The translations under genes and the position numbers were made by a program. A stretch of 64,000 nt of DNA, taken from contig NZ_LXLV01000057.1 of assembly GCF_001757995.1 (NCBI RefSeq), forward strand, positions 1 through 64,000, read 5' to 3'. This DNA is from Bacillus mycoides (lineage in GTDB: Bacteria > Bacillota > Bacilli > Bacillales > Bacillaceae_G). Positions 25,780 to 34,788 of the stretch are shown piece after piece (the stretch's first letter is position 1; each line of letters begins with the position of its first letter). The notes beneath the pieces are model-generated. The model saw nothing but the letters and a program-made list of their open reading frames with translations. It was not told the DNA's origin and did no database searches.

Positions 25780-26544
25780 ATGTTTTATGTAAAACAACTA
25801 CTCTATTTTACTTATGAACAAGCATTATCTTGTTTATTCCCTGTCGTTATTTTCTTGACACTAGCCCTATCAAAAATCATTTCGATTCCAGGGCTATATC
25901 GCTATGATTTCATACTCATTGTCTGTCTTCTTATGCAGTGGATTATGTACAAGACTGGACTTGAAACAAAAGACGAACTAAAAGTAATTACTGTCTTCCA
26001 CCTCATCGGCCTTTTACTAGAAATATATAAAGTTCATTTCGGTTCATGGAGTTACCCTGAAGAGGCATATTCAAAAGTTTTTGGAGTTCCACTTTACAGT
26101 GGTTTCATGTATGCAAGTGTCGCAAGTTACATATGCCAAGCGTGGAGAAGATTGCATTTGCAAATGTATCATTGGCCGAGGGCTATTTTTGCCGTGCCAT
26201 TAGGAGCTATGATTTACTTCAATTTTTTCACACATCATTTTCTATATGACTTTAGATGGGTATTAACTTTACTTTTATTTACTATTTTCTTTTGCACATT
26301 TGTGGAATTTTCATTACAAGGTGTTACATATAAAATGCCGCTCATACTCTCATTTTTCCTTATCGGATTCTTTATTTGGATTGCGGAAAACATCGCTACC
26401 TTCTTCGGAGCATGGCAATATCCAAATCAACGGGAAGCGTGGAATCTCGTTCACTTAAGCAAAATTAGCTCCTGGTTTTTATTAGTTGTTATTAGCATTA
26501 TGATTGTGACACAACTCAAACATTTGAAGCAGTCGAAAAGATAA
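25780..26544 (+). CDS. DUF817 (YoaT-like) integral membrane protein
   Basis: The 254-residue protein has about seven or eight hydrophobic helices. Signature stretches KVHFGSWSYPEEAY, GVPLYSGFMYASVASYICQA and ENIATFFGAWQYPNQREAW match DUF817/YoaT. The repeated 'GxWxYP' motifs suggest an internal duplication. Function unknown. GAAGGTGA precedes the start and a terminator follows. Confidence 0.82.
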   Translation: MFYVKQLLYFTYEQALSCLFPVVIFLTLALSKIISIPGLYRYDFILIVCLLMQWIMYKTGLETKDELKVITVFHLIGLLLEIYKVHFGSWSYPEEAYSKVFGVPLYSGFMYASVASYICQAWRRLHLQMYHWPRAIFAVPLGAMIYFNFFTHHFLYDFRWVLTLLLFTIFFCTFVEFSLQGVTYKMPLILSFFLIGFFIWIAENIATFFGAWQYPNQREAWNLVHLSKISSWFLLVVISIMIVTQLKHLKQSKR

Positions 26545-26566
26545 TGCTGATTATGTAAAAACAGTT

Positions 26567-26600
26567 AGCCCATCACTCATTAGAGAGTAATGGGCCTTTT
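26567..26600 (+). terminator. Rho-independent terminator
   Basis: Arms AGCCCATCACTC (26567-26578) and GAGTAATGGGC (26585-26595) with one mismatch, then CTTTTTT, just after the DUF817 gene. Confidence 0.75.
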
Positions 26601-26679
26601 TTATTACTATTTTTCAAACCGTTCTCATTAAAGGAGTTATAGATTCATCATAATTTACAAAAGCATAAGCAGTTACACA

Positions 26680-27666
26680 TTATGAACTAGTACTAGCAGA
26701 AGATGTTGCTGCAGATGAAGCGGCAATCGTTGCCATCATAGCTGCTTGTTGTGCTTGTATGAGGACTTCTATCATTGTTTGTAAACCTGTGTTGGTAGCG
26801 TTACTTTCCTCACCTTTCTGACTTACGAACAGTTGAATAGCAATAAGAATATTCGTATCTGTATGCCAACGTAATAATTTCTCCCCCTGCAATTTTTCAA
26901 TCAATGCTCGAATAGAATGAATCTCTTTTTCTCCATCCTCAAGTAACGCTAGTAGCCCAATAGCTGGGTAATGCATCTGTTTCACTTTTACCTTTTCTTG
27001 CTTTAACAAATTCCATATGTTTGTGCATTTTGCAACTAACATTTCTTCACTGACATCCTTCTTTAGTGAAAGAATATGACTTAAAAATTGAAGATCATTC
27101 CCTTTACGCAAGCCAGCTGTCGCTAGTTTCTGATAAAGACGTTCCACTCGGTCCATAAGTGTTTCTACATTCTCTGATTGTCCTGCTAGTAAAACCGCGA
27201 GCGGATAATCATTTGTACCTGTAAGAAAAAGATGATCCTCTTTCATGCGTTTATATACTTGCATCGAACGCTGAATGTGCGTGCCATACTGTTCATCTTC
27301 TTCTGTTAAAAGCACAGCTGCTGCGAGATAAGTAAATATACTCCGGCTAAAGCCACCAGTGACCAATTGTTCATATAAATCTAAAAACTTCCGAAAAGCT
27401 TCCTTGTAATCTGTAAAGTGAATATCTAATGTTGCGGCCACTACAAAGCGATGATAAGAATTTAAGTATGAAAACATCCCTACCTGATTCTTAATATAAC
27501 TACTAATTTCTAAAAAACGTCCGAGATCAAACAATTTATCACTACCTGCATACATAGCAGCAATCATCATTCCTGTTCGAGAATCACTCGTTTTCCATTT
27601 TAGTTCTCCCTTTAACTGTGCATATGTATGTGTGTATTGCTCCAACTTTTGTTCCAATGTAATCAT
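26680..27666 (-). CDS. DUF4003 family protein
   Basis: The 328-residue cytoplasmic protein is largely alpha-helical (LKGELKWKTSDSRTGMMIAA; KKDVSEEMLVAKCTNIWNLL) and ends in a Ser/Ala-rich tail (SSAATSSASTSS). It matches DUF4003, common in Bacillus and of unknown function. No signal peptide or membrane helix is visible. The low-complexity tail is a usual feature of these proteins. Confidence 0.75.
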   Translation of the reverse strand: MITLEQKLEQYTHTYAQLKGELKWKTSDSRTGMMIAAMYAGSDKLFDLGRFLEISSYIKNQVGMFSYLNSYHRFVVAATLDIHFTDYKEAFRKFLDLYEQLVTGGFSRSIFTYLAAAVLLTEEDEQYGTHIQRSMQVYKRMKEDHLFLTGTNDYPLAVLLAGQSENVETLMDRVERLYQKLATAGLRKGNDLQFLSHILSLKKDVSEEMLVAKCTNIWNLLKQEKVKVKQMHYPAIGLLALLEDGEKEIHSIRALIEKLQGEKLLRWHTDTNILIAIQLFVSQKGEESNATNTGLQTMIEVLIQAQQAAMMATIAASSAATSSASTSS

Positions 27667-27930
27667 AGTATTCCCCCATTTTCTAGTTCCTCTCTTTTAT
27701 TATACGTATATTCCATATTTAGGAATACCCTATTTCATACAGATTTTGCAACCTTATACTTTCTTCTGTATTATTTTCAATATTTTTCTATTAAGTGATA
27801 CAAAAAAAATAATAACTACCATAAAATTTAGGATGTTTCTTTATCCTAATAGGTTGGTTTTCTTTCCTTCTTCATCAGCATCACGATGATTAGCGTTCAT
27901 AATCCTTAATCCTTCAAGAAGTTCAACAAC
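27667..27930. other. Intergenic with a possible gene-tail remnant
   Basis: Minus-strand reading 27841-27929 gives VVELLEGLRIMNANHRDADE and then EGKKTNLLG before a TAA. It has coding-like composition but no start with a ribosome binding site, so it may be the tail of a lost gene. Nothing else is seen. Confidence 0.3.
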
Positions 27931-27966
27931 AAAAAAGGATAGATAATAAATTATCTACCCTTTTTT
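27931..27966 (-). terminator. Rho-independent terminator
   Basis: AAAAAAGGATAGATAA and TTATCTACCCTTTTTT arms (27931-27966, one mismatch), 30 bp past the DinB gene stop. Confidence 0.75.
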
Positions 27967-27995
27967 GTCTATATATTATTTAACATTACCAAAAA

Positions 27996-28451
27996 CTAAA
28001 GAGCCTTAATAATACGTTCCATCGCCTTCATTTGCCCAATATGGTCTGCTTCATGATAAAGCATCATACCGTAAAGCTCTCCTACTGTTTCCAATCCTAG
28101 GAATGGCTCTGGAAGTTTATTTTCAAATGCTTCTTCTGGAATTGCATTAATACGCTCTGCTTGTTCTTTTAATTGAGACGTTAACACGTCTAATGATGGC
28201 CCTTCTGTTTCCCATTTAGATGGTCTTGATCCATATCCAAACATACCTGGATATTCAGTTGGCAAGTGTTTAAACTCTCTTCCAAACATGAAAGTTTCTG
28301 CTGCACTTAACACGTGACCAATATGCCAACGGATTGTATTGTTAAAGCCCTCTGGCTGCGTATCCGCAGTTTTATCATCTAACGTTTCCATAAATTTAAG
28401 TAATGCCCCACGCGTAATTTCAAATTGTTTCAAGCCAACTATTCTATTCAC
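27996..28451 (-). CDS. DinB-superfamily protein
   Basis: The 151-residue four-helix protein has the three metal His positions of DinB/YfiT-like enzymes: NTIRWHIGHVLSAAETFMFG and LYHEADHIGQMKAM. Members include thiol transferases and metalloenzymes using bacillithiol or mycothiol; the presence of bshB2 in the same chromosome is consistent. Reaction unknown. A second DinB protein is at 28655 on the other strand. Confidence 0.8.
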   Translation of the reverse strand: MNRIVGLKQFEITRGALLKFMETLDDKTADTQPEGFNNTIRWHIGHVLSAAETFMFGREFKHLPTEYPGMFGYGSRPSKWETEGPSLDVLTSQLKEQAERINAIPEEAFENKLPEPFLGLETVGELYGMMLYHEADHIGQMKAMERIIKAL

Positions 28452-28654
28452 TCTATCGTTCCCCTTTTTTATGCACAGTTTATTATGAGTTAAAAATGTT
28501 CCACTTATTAAAGTTTCACCTTATTTAATTTATCAGAAACAATTAAGAAATACATCTAATATGCTTAGTAAAAATAATAAAAAGGTTCCCCCTCGTAAAT
28601 ATAGAATTACTTACTACACAAATAGTTTAGTAAATAAAAGAGGAGTGTCATGGC

Positions 28655-29146
28655 ATGTTAGATGTTTTAAAACAACAATATAATCTTATTAGTTCTACAA
28701 GAGCAACTCTATTTACATTTTTGGAAGAAATTCCACAAGAAAAATTGCACAGTACGGTTCCTAACTTCGGAAGTGGCAGCATTATAAAAACACATATTCA
28801 TGTAGCCGATTGCTACCGATACTGGCTTGGATCATTCGCATTCAAGCAAAAACGAGCAGATTTTTCATTTGCTAGCGATTACGAAATTGAGCATGCAGAT
28901 GTCGAGAAAGTTCGTGCTAGGTTTAAGTTAGTCGATGAGGTTGTAATACGTTTTTTAGATGAATACAATAACCGTTGGCTTGAAAATATAGCAAATGAAG
29001 TGAAATGGCAAAAAGAAGCTTGGAGCACAAATCCGCTATGGCTTTTAACTCATACGGAGACACATGAATTTCATCATAAAGGACAAATCGTATCTATGGC
29101 TCGTTACCTTGGATATACTCCTCCTGATACAGACCTTATTAGTTGA
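28655..29146 (+). CDS. DinB-superfamily protein
   Basis: The 163-residue protein has His positions in IIKTHIHVADCYRYW and THTETHEFHHKGQIVSMARYLGY, the DinB fold metal triad. It differs clearly from the divergent DinB gene at 27996, so the pair is not a recent duplication. GAGGAGTG precedes the ATG. Reaction unknown. Confidence 0.8.
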   Translation: MLDVLKQQYNLISSTRATLFTFLEEIPQEKLHSTVPNFGSGSIIKTHIHVADCYRYWLGSFAFKQKRADFSFASDYEIEHADVEKVRARFKLVDEVVIRFLDEYNNRWLENIANEVKWQKEAWSTNPLWLLTHTETHEFHHKGQIVSMARYLGYTPPDTDLIS

Positions 29147-29190
29147 TTCAAAGGCCCCGATTACCGAAAAGATTAGAATGAATACAGATC

Positions 29191-29223
29191 GAGCATGTTT
29201 TGAAAACCAATCAAAACATGCTC
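29191..29223. terminator. Hairpin between convergent genes
   Basis: Perfect 12-bp arms GAGCATGTTTTG (29191-29202) and CAAAACATGCTC (29212-29223), lacking a good T run. Placement between convergent genes makes a terminator role likely. Confidence 0.5.
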
Positions 29224-29258
29224 TTGAAATATGCTATCTTAAAATTTTTATAATATCA

Positions 29259-29735
29259 TCAATACCAAATTGTCTCAGCATAATTATAAGCATCACTATT
29301 CGGAATTGCATGTTTCCCCTGCGCTTGAGCCTTTCTTGGATCTAAGTCATATACCATTGGCGTATAACATGATGTTTGCCCTTTATTTACAACACCATTT
29401 CCTCCAGCACTCCCGCAAGTATATGCCTTTCCATCAGTTTTTCTAACAATCCTTGCATCAGCTTCGTTATTATAAACTGCTGGACGAGTTACAGTAACTT
29501 TTGCCCACGCTGTCTTACACGTCGTGCTAAATTTTAATTCCACATAAGAATTTGAATCAATCCACTTCTTTTCTTTCGTTACTGCTGATTGATCACAACT
29601 ATTGTAATATGGACTTTTCCCATCATACGAATGGTCTTCTGCATATGCTTTATCACTATTAATCGTACTAAATAAACTAGTTAAAACGAGAAACGACAGA
29701 CAAAAACATGCGCTCAGCTTTTTTAAAAGTTTCAA
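29259..29735 (-). CDS. YjfA-like secreted protein (DUF2690), copy 2
   Basis: The 158-residue protein has a signal peptide (~1-32, cleavage near KAYA-ED). It follows the DUF2690/YjfA pattern: YDGKSPYYNSCDQSAVT, VELKFSTTCKTAWAKVTVTR and YTPMVYDLDP. Two cysteines in the mature N-terminal half could form a disulfide. It starts 16 bp after the related gene at 29752, making a tandem paralogous pair. Function unknown. Confidence 0.75.
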   Translation of the reverse strand: MKLLKKLSACFCLSFLVLTSLFSTINSDKAYAEDHSYDGKSPYYNSCDQSAVTKEKKWIDSNSYVELKFSTTCKTAWAKVTVTRPAVYNNEADARIVRKTDGKAYTCGSAGGNGVVNKGQTSCYTPMVYDLDPRKAQAQGKHAIPNSDAYNYAETIWY

Positions 29736-29751
29736 AGTATTTCACTCCTTT

Positions 29752-30264
29752 TTAATAGCGTCCTGTTTTTCCATAACCGTTATTAAACGTAACTGCTTCA
29801 GCATCTGCTGTGTATCCGAAATCAGCAGTTAAATCAAATACCATTCCTGTATAAGTGCTCGTTTGACCTGTTTTAATTGCTCCATTACCACTATTAGAGT
29901 CTACTGATTTTTGAAATACACCGTTTTTATATTTATTAATAACAGCGTAAGCATATATCCCTCCAGAAACGGAAGGTGCTGGTTGATCTAAAACAAGCTT
30001 AGACCATGCTGCATGACATTTATTACTGTAATGTAAATACACTGTCCCTACTTTTTTACTACCTTCATAAACTGCTGTAGACTCTGCATTAAATCCATCT
30101 GCATCACACGTTGTACTTCCCCCGTATACTTTCGTTGTTGCTGGATTTTTCCCGTCATAATAACTACTTAAATCAGTAGCTGCAAATGTACTTCCTTGAA
30201 AACTAAATAATACCCCTACACTCGCTGCACTTAACACACATACTTTCATTAGCTTTTTAAACAT
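29752..30264 (-). CDS. YjfA-like secreted protein (DUF2690), copy 1
   Basis: The 170-residue protein has a signal peptide (~1-29, GSTFA-AT). It follows the same layout as its neighbour: YYDGKNPATTKVYGGSTTCD, VYLHYSNKCHAAWSKLVLDQ and STYTGMVFDL. GGGAGGAG precedes the ATG. First of the tandem pair; function unknown. Confidence 0.75.
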   Translation of the reverse strand: MFKKLMKVCVLSAASVGVLFSFQGSTFAATDLSSYYDGKNPATTKVYGGSTTCDADGFNAESTAVYEGSKKVGTVYLHYSNKCHAAWSKLVLDQPAPSVSGGIYAYAVINKYKNGVFQKSVDSNSGNGAIKTGQTSTYTGMVFDLTADFGYTADAEAVTFNNGYGKTGRY

Positions 30265-30479
30265 TGTAAATCTCCTCCCTCAAAATAATTACGTATAATA
30301 AAGACAATCTATCCCCTATGTACGCCCCTCCTTTCATGCTTCCTAGAGGCATCTTACAGAAACGAATAAACGTTGTAAATTTCCTTATGATTATTAGAAT
30401 ATACGAAGAAATTTACTTATCCTTGTAAGAAAAAAAGTTGAGAAATACACATTTTATAGCATTCTTTATTTAAAACATA
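30265..30479. other. Intergenic, no gene seen
   Basis: Upstream region of the secreted pair; no operator or promoter could be named with confidence. Confidence 0.3.
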
Positions 30480-30519
30480 AAAGAACCGATACTTGTTTCA
30501 TTCAAGCATCGGTTCTTTA
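30480..30519 (-). terminator. Rho-independent terminator
   Basis: AAGAACCGATACTTG and CAAGCATCGGTTCTT arms with one mismatch and flanking A/T runs, 47 bp past the LysR gene stop. Confidence 0.75.
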
Positions 30520-30566
30520 TACAAAAGTGCCATTTTTTCTTTTATATAAAATAAATATTTCTCCAC

Positions 30567-31460
30567 TTAATCCGTTGTAAAAGACTCCCTCGTCACATCA
30601 ATAAATTGCTGTAACGGCGATGTCATCCATTTATCTTTATGCCAAGCAATTTGTGTATAAATCGGAGTGATTGTATTTTCTAAATGTAACTCTTTTATCG
30701 TCCCTTCTCGTATGTCTTTTTCTACAACTATTGCCGGCAAAACTGCTACACCTAAATCTGCAATAACACATTGTTTAATCGCCTCGACACTAACAAACTC
30801 AATCTTATTTGCCGGATATACGTCTTCCGCACGAAATAACTCTTCAAATAAAGTTCGATACGAGCAACCTAGTTCTGTTAGTAAAAGTGTTTCGCTTTCT
30901 AAATCTTTTGTAGAAATGGAAGGTTGTTCAAGTAAACGATGCGTAGGAGCAGCTACTACTTTTAATTCTTCTTTCATAAGTGGCTCCACATGTAAAACAT
31001 CCTCTGTTTTACATTCGTCTAAAATAAATACAAGATCTACTTTCCCCTCCATCAATTGCTCCTTCGCATCTTTATTGGAATGCGCAGGTTTAAATATAAG
31101 CTTTATTTGGGGAAATTGTGCCTTAAACCTTTTTAATATGGAAGGAATCCTGTATGTACATTGACTTTCTTGTGCACCAATTATTAACGTACCTGCCATT
31201 TCCTCATCATCTTTCACAGCCATTTTCGCTTCGTTACTAAGCGCAATCATCTTATCGGCATATAGTTGAAACTTCTTTCCTGCCTCAGTTAAAAAAAGAC
31301 GTTTTCCTAATCTCTCAAATAATGGCGTACCGAGCTCAGCCTCTAACGTTTTAATTTGCGCTGTCACGCTCGACTGAGCGAAGTTTAATCTCTTCGCAGT
31401 TTGTGTAAAGTTCAAAGTCTCTGCAGCTACTTTAAATGTAATTAATTGTTTTATCTCCAT
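30567..31460 (-). CDS. LysR-family transcription regulator
   Basis: The 297-residue protein has an N-terminal winged helix (LNFTQTAKRLNFAQSSVTAQ, LEAELGTPLFERLGK) and a periplasmic-binding-like effector domain (LIIGAQESQCTYRIPSIL). It is divergent from the oxidoreductase at 31584 with a 21-bp dyad between them, so it most likely regulates that gene and itself. A paralog of the same architecture is at 56977. Inducer unknown. Confidence 0.9.
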   Translation of the reverse strand: MEIKQLITFKVAAETLNFTQTAKRLNFAQSSVTAQIKTLEAELGTPLFERLGKRLFLTEAGKKFQLYADKMIALSNEAKMAVKDDEEMAGTLIIGAQESQCTYRIPSILKRFKAQFPQIKLIFKPAHSNKDAKEQLMEGKVDLVFILDECKTEDVLHVEPLMKEELKVVAAPTHRLLEQPSISTKDLESETLLLTELGCSYRTLFEELFRAEDVYPANKIEFVSVEAIKQCVIADLGVAVLPAIVVEKDIREGTIKELHLENTITPIYTQIAWHKDKWMTSPLQQFIDVTRESFTTD

Positions 31461-31475
31461 TTATCATCCCTCTTT

Positions 31476-31496
31476 TCAATCGATATTTCCGATTGA
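31476..31496. promoter_or_regulatory. LysR operator candidate
   Basis: TCAATCG (31476-31482) and CGATTGA (31490-31496) are perfect inverted repeats with a 7-bp spacer in the divergent region. LysR regulators bind T-N11-A dyads of this kind. Confidence 0.5.
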
Positions 31497-31516
31497 TTTT
31501 ATCGAAATAATCCTCT

Positions 31517-31544
31517 TTGCCTATTGATATTTGTATTGTATGAT
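31517..31544 (+). promoter_or_regulatory. Promoter of the oxidoreductase gene
   Basis: TTGCCT (31517-31522) and TATGAT (31539-31544) with a 16-bp spacer, 40 bp before the ATG. Good match to SigA promoters. Confidence 0.5.
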
Positions 31545-31583
31545 AAAGAACATCGACAAACAATATAAATGGAGGTATTCCAT

Positions 31584-32549
31584 ATGAAAGCACTTTGTTT
31601 CGGAACATTCGGAGACGCTAATGTACTACAATATAAAGAAATACCTGATCCAATCATAAATCCAAATGAAATTCTTATTCGCATGCAAGCAATCGGTTTA
31701 AATTTCGCTGATATTTATAGACGCCGCGGCGATTATCATCTCGCTGGTAACCCACCTTATATATTAGGTTATGAAGGCGCTGGTATTGTTGAAAAAGTAG
31801 GAGCTAACGTTACTACTATCAATCCCGGAGACCACATTGCATTTGCTGACGTTCCATTCTCAAATGCAGAATTAGTTGCCGTTCCATCTGAAAAAGCAAT
31901 TACACTTCCAAATTCTATTTCTTTTGAAACAGCCGCTTCTGTCTTATTACAAGGATTAACAGCACATTATTTAACGAAAGATAGCTATCAAATAAAACAG
32001 GGTGATATAGCTTTAGTACATGCCGCAGCTGGTGGTGTTGGTCAGCTTCTCATCCAAATGATTAAACTACAGGGCGGAACAGTAATCGGTCTTACATCAT
32101 CAAAAGAAAAAGCACAAGTAGCTACGTTAGCTGGTGCTGATTACGTATTTTTATATACTGAAGCATGGCCTACGAAAGTACTTGAAATAACCAATGACAC
32201 TGGCGTAAATGTTGTGTATGAATCAGTAGGTTCTACATTAGAGGAAAGTTTTAACGCTACTAAAATTGGCGGTACTGTCGTATTTTACGGAATGGCCGGC
32301 GGTAATCCTGCGCCAGTTGATCCACGTATGCTTATGGATACTTCAAAGACTTTAACTGGCGGAGATCTTTGGAACGTGCTTACTACTTTTGAGGAACGTA
32401 AGCAGCGCTCCACTCAATTATTTGATTGGATTGCTAGTAGAAAATTAAACATCGCGAGTCCTACTACATTCTCTTTACAAGATGGTGCTCTTGCACATGA
32501 ATTATTAGAGAGCCGAAAAAGTACTGGGAAGATTTTATTAATCCCGTAA
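31584..32549 (+). CDS. Quinone oxidoreductase/zinc-type alcohol dehydrogenase family
   Basis: The 321-residue medium-chain reductase has the GroES-like N-terminus (MQAIGLNFADIYRRRGDY, GYEGAGIVEKVG) and the NADPH fold AAAGGVGQLLIQMIKLQG, then GADYVF. The catalytic zinc ligands of true alcohol dehydrogenases are absent, so it is a QOR-type NADPH:quinone or enone reductase. The start at 31584 has GGAGG 8 nt upstream; an in-frame ATG 15 bp earlier has none. Probably controlled by the divergent LysR protein. Confidence 0.85.
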   Translation: MKALCFGTFGDANVLQYKEIPDPIINPNEILIRMQAIGLNFADIYRRRGDYHLAGNPPYILGYEGAGIVEKVGANVTTINPGDHIAFADVPFSNAELVAVPSEKAITLPNSISFETAASVLLQGLTAHYLTKDSYQIKQGDIALVHAAAGGVGQLLIQMIKLQGGTVIGLTSSKEKAQVATLAGADYVFLYTEAWPTKVLEITNDTGVNVVYESVGSTLEESFNATKIGGTVVFYGMAGGNPAPVDPRMLMDTSKTLTGGDLWNVLTTFEERKQRSTQLFDWIASRKLNIASPTTFSLQDGALAHELLESRKSTGKILLIP

Positions 32550-32583
32550 TCTTTACAATTTAAAAAAGAAAAGATAAGCATAT

Positions 32584-32611
32584 AAAAGAGCATCGATTCC
32601 GATGCTCTTTT
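32584..32611. terminator. Bidirectional terminator
   Basis: Perfect 12-bp arms AAAAGAGCATCG and CGATGCTCTTTT, 4-nt loop, between convergent genes. Confidence 0.85.
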
Positions 32612-32625
32612 AGTATGGAATTTTG

Positions 32626-33078
32626 TTAGTTTCTTTTTATTCCAGTAATTTTCGGCTCATCATATGAAATAATGTCGATGATATGGTTCAAACAAGGAAT
32701 TTGATAGTGAACGAACTGCTCTTCAGGAAATATAAATTCAGCAATTGTTCCTGCTTTAACAAAATCCAAATATCTTAATTTTGAGTAAACTCTAAAAATT
32801 CTACCTTCTGAAATTTCGTAGTTATCCATTACAGTAAACGATTCATTAGTAACGGAGTAAGCAACATACGATTCAAAATCCAATTGCACAATTGGCAGAT
32901 TGTCATCAACATCAATGGATGATGCTTCTATTTCAACCTCATCTGTAATTTTCGCGAGTCCCTTAGTTTTGTTAACTTTACACCTATCAATAAGTACCCT
33001 CAGTGAATTTTCTTCAGGTTCAAACAATTTGTTTAAATATATATATCCTTTAAATTCCATCAAATCTTGAAAATCCAT
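32626..33078 (-). CDS. Hypothetical cytoplasmic protein
   Basis: The 150-residue product (MDFQDLMEFKGYIYLNKLFE start) has no signal peptide, membrane helix or motif that I recognise. It is acidic and strand-rich (VDDNLPIVQLDFESYVAYSV). The start at 33078 is chosen for GGGGGG 5 nt upstream; the frame extends to 33141 without a ribosome binding site. Isolated gene; role unknown. Confidence 0.6.
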   Translation of the reverse strand: MDFQDLMEFKGYIYLNKLFEPEENSLRVLIDRCKVNKTKGLAKITDEVEIEASSIDVDDNLPIVQLDFESYVAYSVTNESFTVMDNYEISEGRIFRVYSKLRYLDFVKAGTIAEFIFPEEQFVHYQIPCLNHIIDIISYDEPKITGIKRN

Positions 33079-33141
33079 TATTTCCCCCCATTTTGAAAAT
33101 CTATCTGAAACAGTTGCGAGTCTCTTTACATAACTACTCAA

Positions 33142-33259
33142 CCAAGATTTTATACACCTATTCTAATCAACTGTAACATAAATCATTGTACACTCTTACT
33201 TTATGTTGAAAGTGGTACTGTTTTTGGTACAAAGTCAACGAAAAATGATTTAAATCAAT
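33142..33259. other. Short intergenic
   Basis: Promoter region of the hypothetical gene; nothing assigned. Confidence 0.25.
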
Positions 33260-33289
33260 AAAAAAAAACCTTCCGCTTATGCGAAAAGG
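33260..33289 (-). terminator. Rho-independent terminator
   Basis: On the minus strand CCTTTTCGC and GCGGAAGG form a stem followed by a nine-T run. A second small hairpin, AAAGATCT-CGTTA-AGATCTTT, precedes it at about 33338-33358. It ends the histidine phosphatase gene. Confidence 0.7.
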
Positions 33290-33386
33290 CATACGATCTT
33301 ATTTGTTATTTTGAGTAAAACTCACCCTAAAAAGATCTCGTTAAGATCTTTCTAGCTTCTTTTTCTTATTTCTATTTGAGATATAA

Positions 33387-34097
33387 TTATATTTCCACAC
33401 TTTCTTTCCCTTTTGCAACATAGCTCATATCTCCAACCGACTCGACTGTATATGTTCCATCTTGATATACAATCTTCGTCACACTAGCATTTTCCACTCC
33501 AAGCTTTGTTTTGCTACTATCTAACAGTTCTATTAAGGTAGTAATCAAAAGCCCATGAACGACAACTAATACGTTGCCGCCTCCATTTTTAGCAGCATCT
33601 TCACTAATTTTATCAATCTCTGTTTTTATACGAGTAGAAAATAATTCCCAATCTTCCGCTTGTTTCGTAGGGTCTGCTGCTCTAATAAGATTAATCACTT
33701 CTTGAATAGAAAACTTCATGAGTTCTTCTGGTGATGCAACGCCCGCAGCTTTTCCAACCGCATCCCACATATTTTCAAGTTTTTCACCTTCAAAAATACC
33801 AAAATTCAATTCTCGTAAATTTTTTCTTTTCTCAAGTTTTAACTTTGATTGCTCACTATACTTTAATACTAAATTAGCAGTTTCAATCGCTCGGCCGCTA
33901 TCACTACTATACGCATTCGTAAAATGAATATTTTTTAATCCCGTTCCTAAATTAGAGGCAACTTCAACACCTTTTTCTACTAACGGAGAGTCTGCCCAAC
34001 CTTGTGCGCGATGATTCGCATTTAATATTGTTTTACCGTGTCTTGTAACATATAACGTAACTACATTCTCATTGCTATCTGTTTCTCGCCTATTCAT
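33387..34097 (-). CDS. Histidine phosphatase (phosphoglycerate mutase-like)
   Basis: The 236-residue protein has the RHG motif LYVTRHGKTILN with phospho-acceptor His20, the conserved Arg region AYSSDSGRAIETA, ELNFGIFEGE and the second catalytic His in LVVVHGLLITTL. It belongs to the broad-specificity PhoE-like phosphatases. GAGAGAAGAG precedes the ATG. Substrate unknown. Confidence 0.83.
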   Translation of the reverse strand: MNRRETDSNENVVTLYVTRHGKTILNANHRAQGWADSPLVEKGVEVASNLGTGLKNIHFTNAYSSDSGRAIETANLVLKYSEQSKLKLEKRKNLRELNFGIFEGEKLENMWDAVGKAAGVASPEELMKFSIQEVINLIRAADPTKQAEDWELFSTRIKTEIDKISEDAAKNGGGNVLVVVHGLLITTLIELLDSSKTKLGVENASVTKIVYQDGTYTVESVGDMSYVAKGKESVEI

Positions 34098-34185
34098 TCT
34101 CTTCTCTCCCTTTACATTTCTATATCGATTTTACCACTTCAATTATTCATTGAGCAAAATATACGTAAGTGCATTTGCTTAATAA

Positions 34186-34230
34186 AAAAAGCTATCTTTC
34201 TGTATATCCCTACAAAAAGATAGCATCTTT
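34186..34230 (-). terminator. Hairpin terminator after GNAT pseudogene
   Basis: GCTATCTTT (34191-34199) and AAAGATAGC (34216-34224) with adjacent TGTA/TACA pairing and A/T tracts. It lies just beyond the original GNAT stop at 34258, supporting the longer gene model. Confidence 0.65.
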
Positions 34231-34257
34231 TATGATTACATTTCTTAACCGATACTC

Positions 34258-34782
34258 CTACTCAGCAAAAGCACTCGAATATTGTACAATTCCTTCTACA
34301 CCTTGAAGAGCATTCTCTCTTAATTCCATCACCATAAACACTTCTTCCGGCACTTCAAACGGTGCTTATATATTCCACTCACTTGCTTTTTTAAATCCGA
34401 ATTTCGGATAGTACTCTGGATGCCCTAATACCACAACAGATTCATATCCTAGTTCTTTCGCTTTTTCTAAAGCAGCTACGATAAGTTTTCCGCCAATTCC
34501 TTTTTTCTGATGGCCCCTAGCAACTGAAACCGGTGCAAGTGCTAATGATTCTACAGAAGTTCCATCCTGTTCTATTGTAATTTTTGATAACAAAATGTGC
34601 CCGACTATTCCCTCATCAACCGCAACTAATGATAATTCTGGAATAAATGCATCACATTTTCTAATACGTTTTACAAGTTCATGTTCTGTTTTATCACTGA
34701 ATTCTTCATTTAAAAACGCTTCTTTTACAACTTCTTCAGTCTTACTATAATCATTTTGTTGTTCTTGTCTAATCTTTATCAC
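34258..34782 (-). pseudogene. GNAT acetyltransferase interrupted by a premature stop
   Basis: The open part (34366-34782, 138 residues) is a GNAT domain with LSKITIEQDG, SLALAPVSVARGHQKKGIGG and VVVLGHPEYYPKFGFKKASEWNI, then TAA at 34366-34368. In the same frame the sequence continues APFEVPEEVFMVMELRENAL and QGVEGIVQYSSAFAE to a TAG at 34258-34260. The distal part ('PF..P...FM...L...AL.G..G.V.Y...F') is the standard end of this acetyltransferase group, so codon 139 is a nonsense mutation in a 174-residue gene. The truncated product keeps the acetyl-CoA loop and may retain some fold. Confidence 0.8.
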
Positions 34783-34788
34783 TTTATA

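Noticed and set aside
30667-31164. 165-residue plus-strand frame in the LysR gene
   Set aside because: Antisense shadow; no ribosome binding site.
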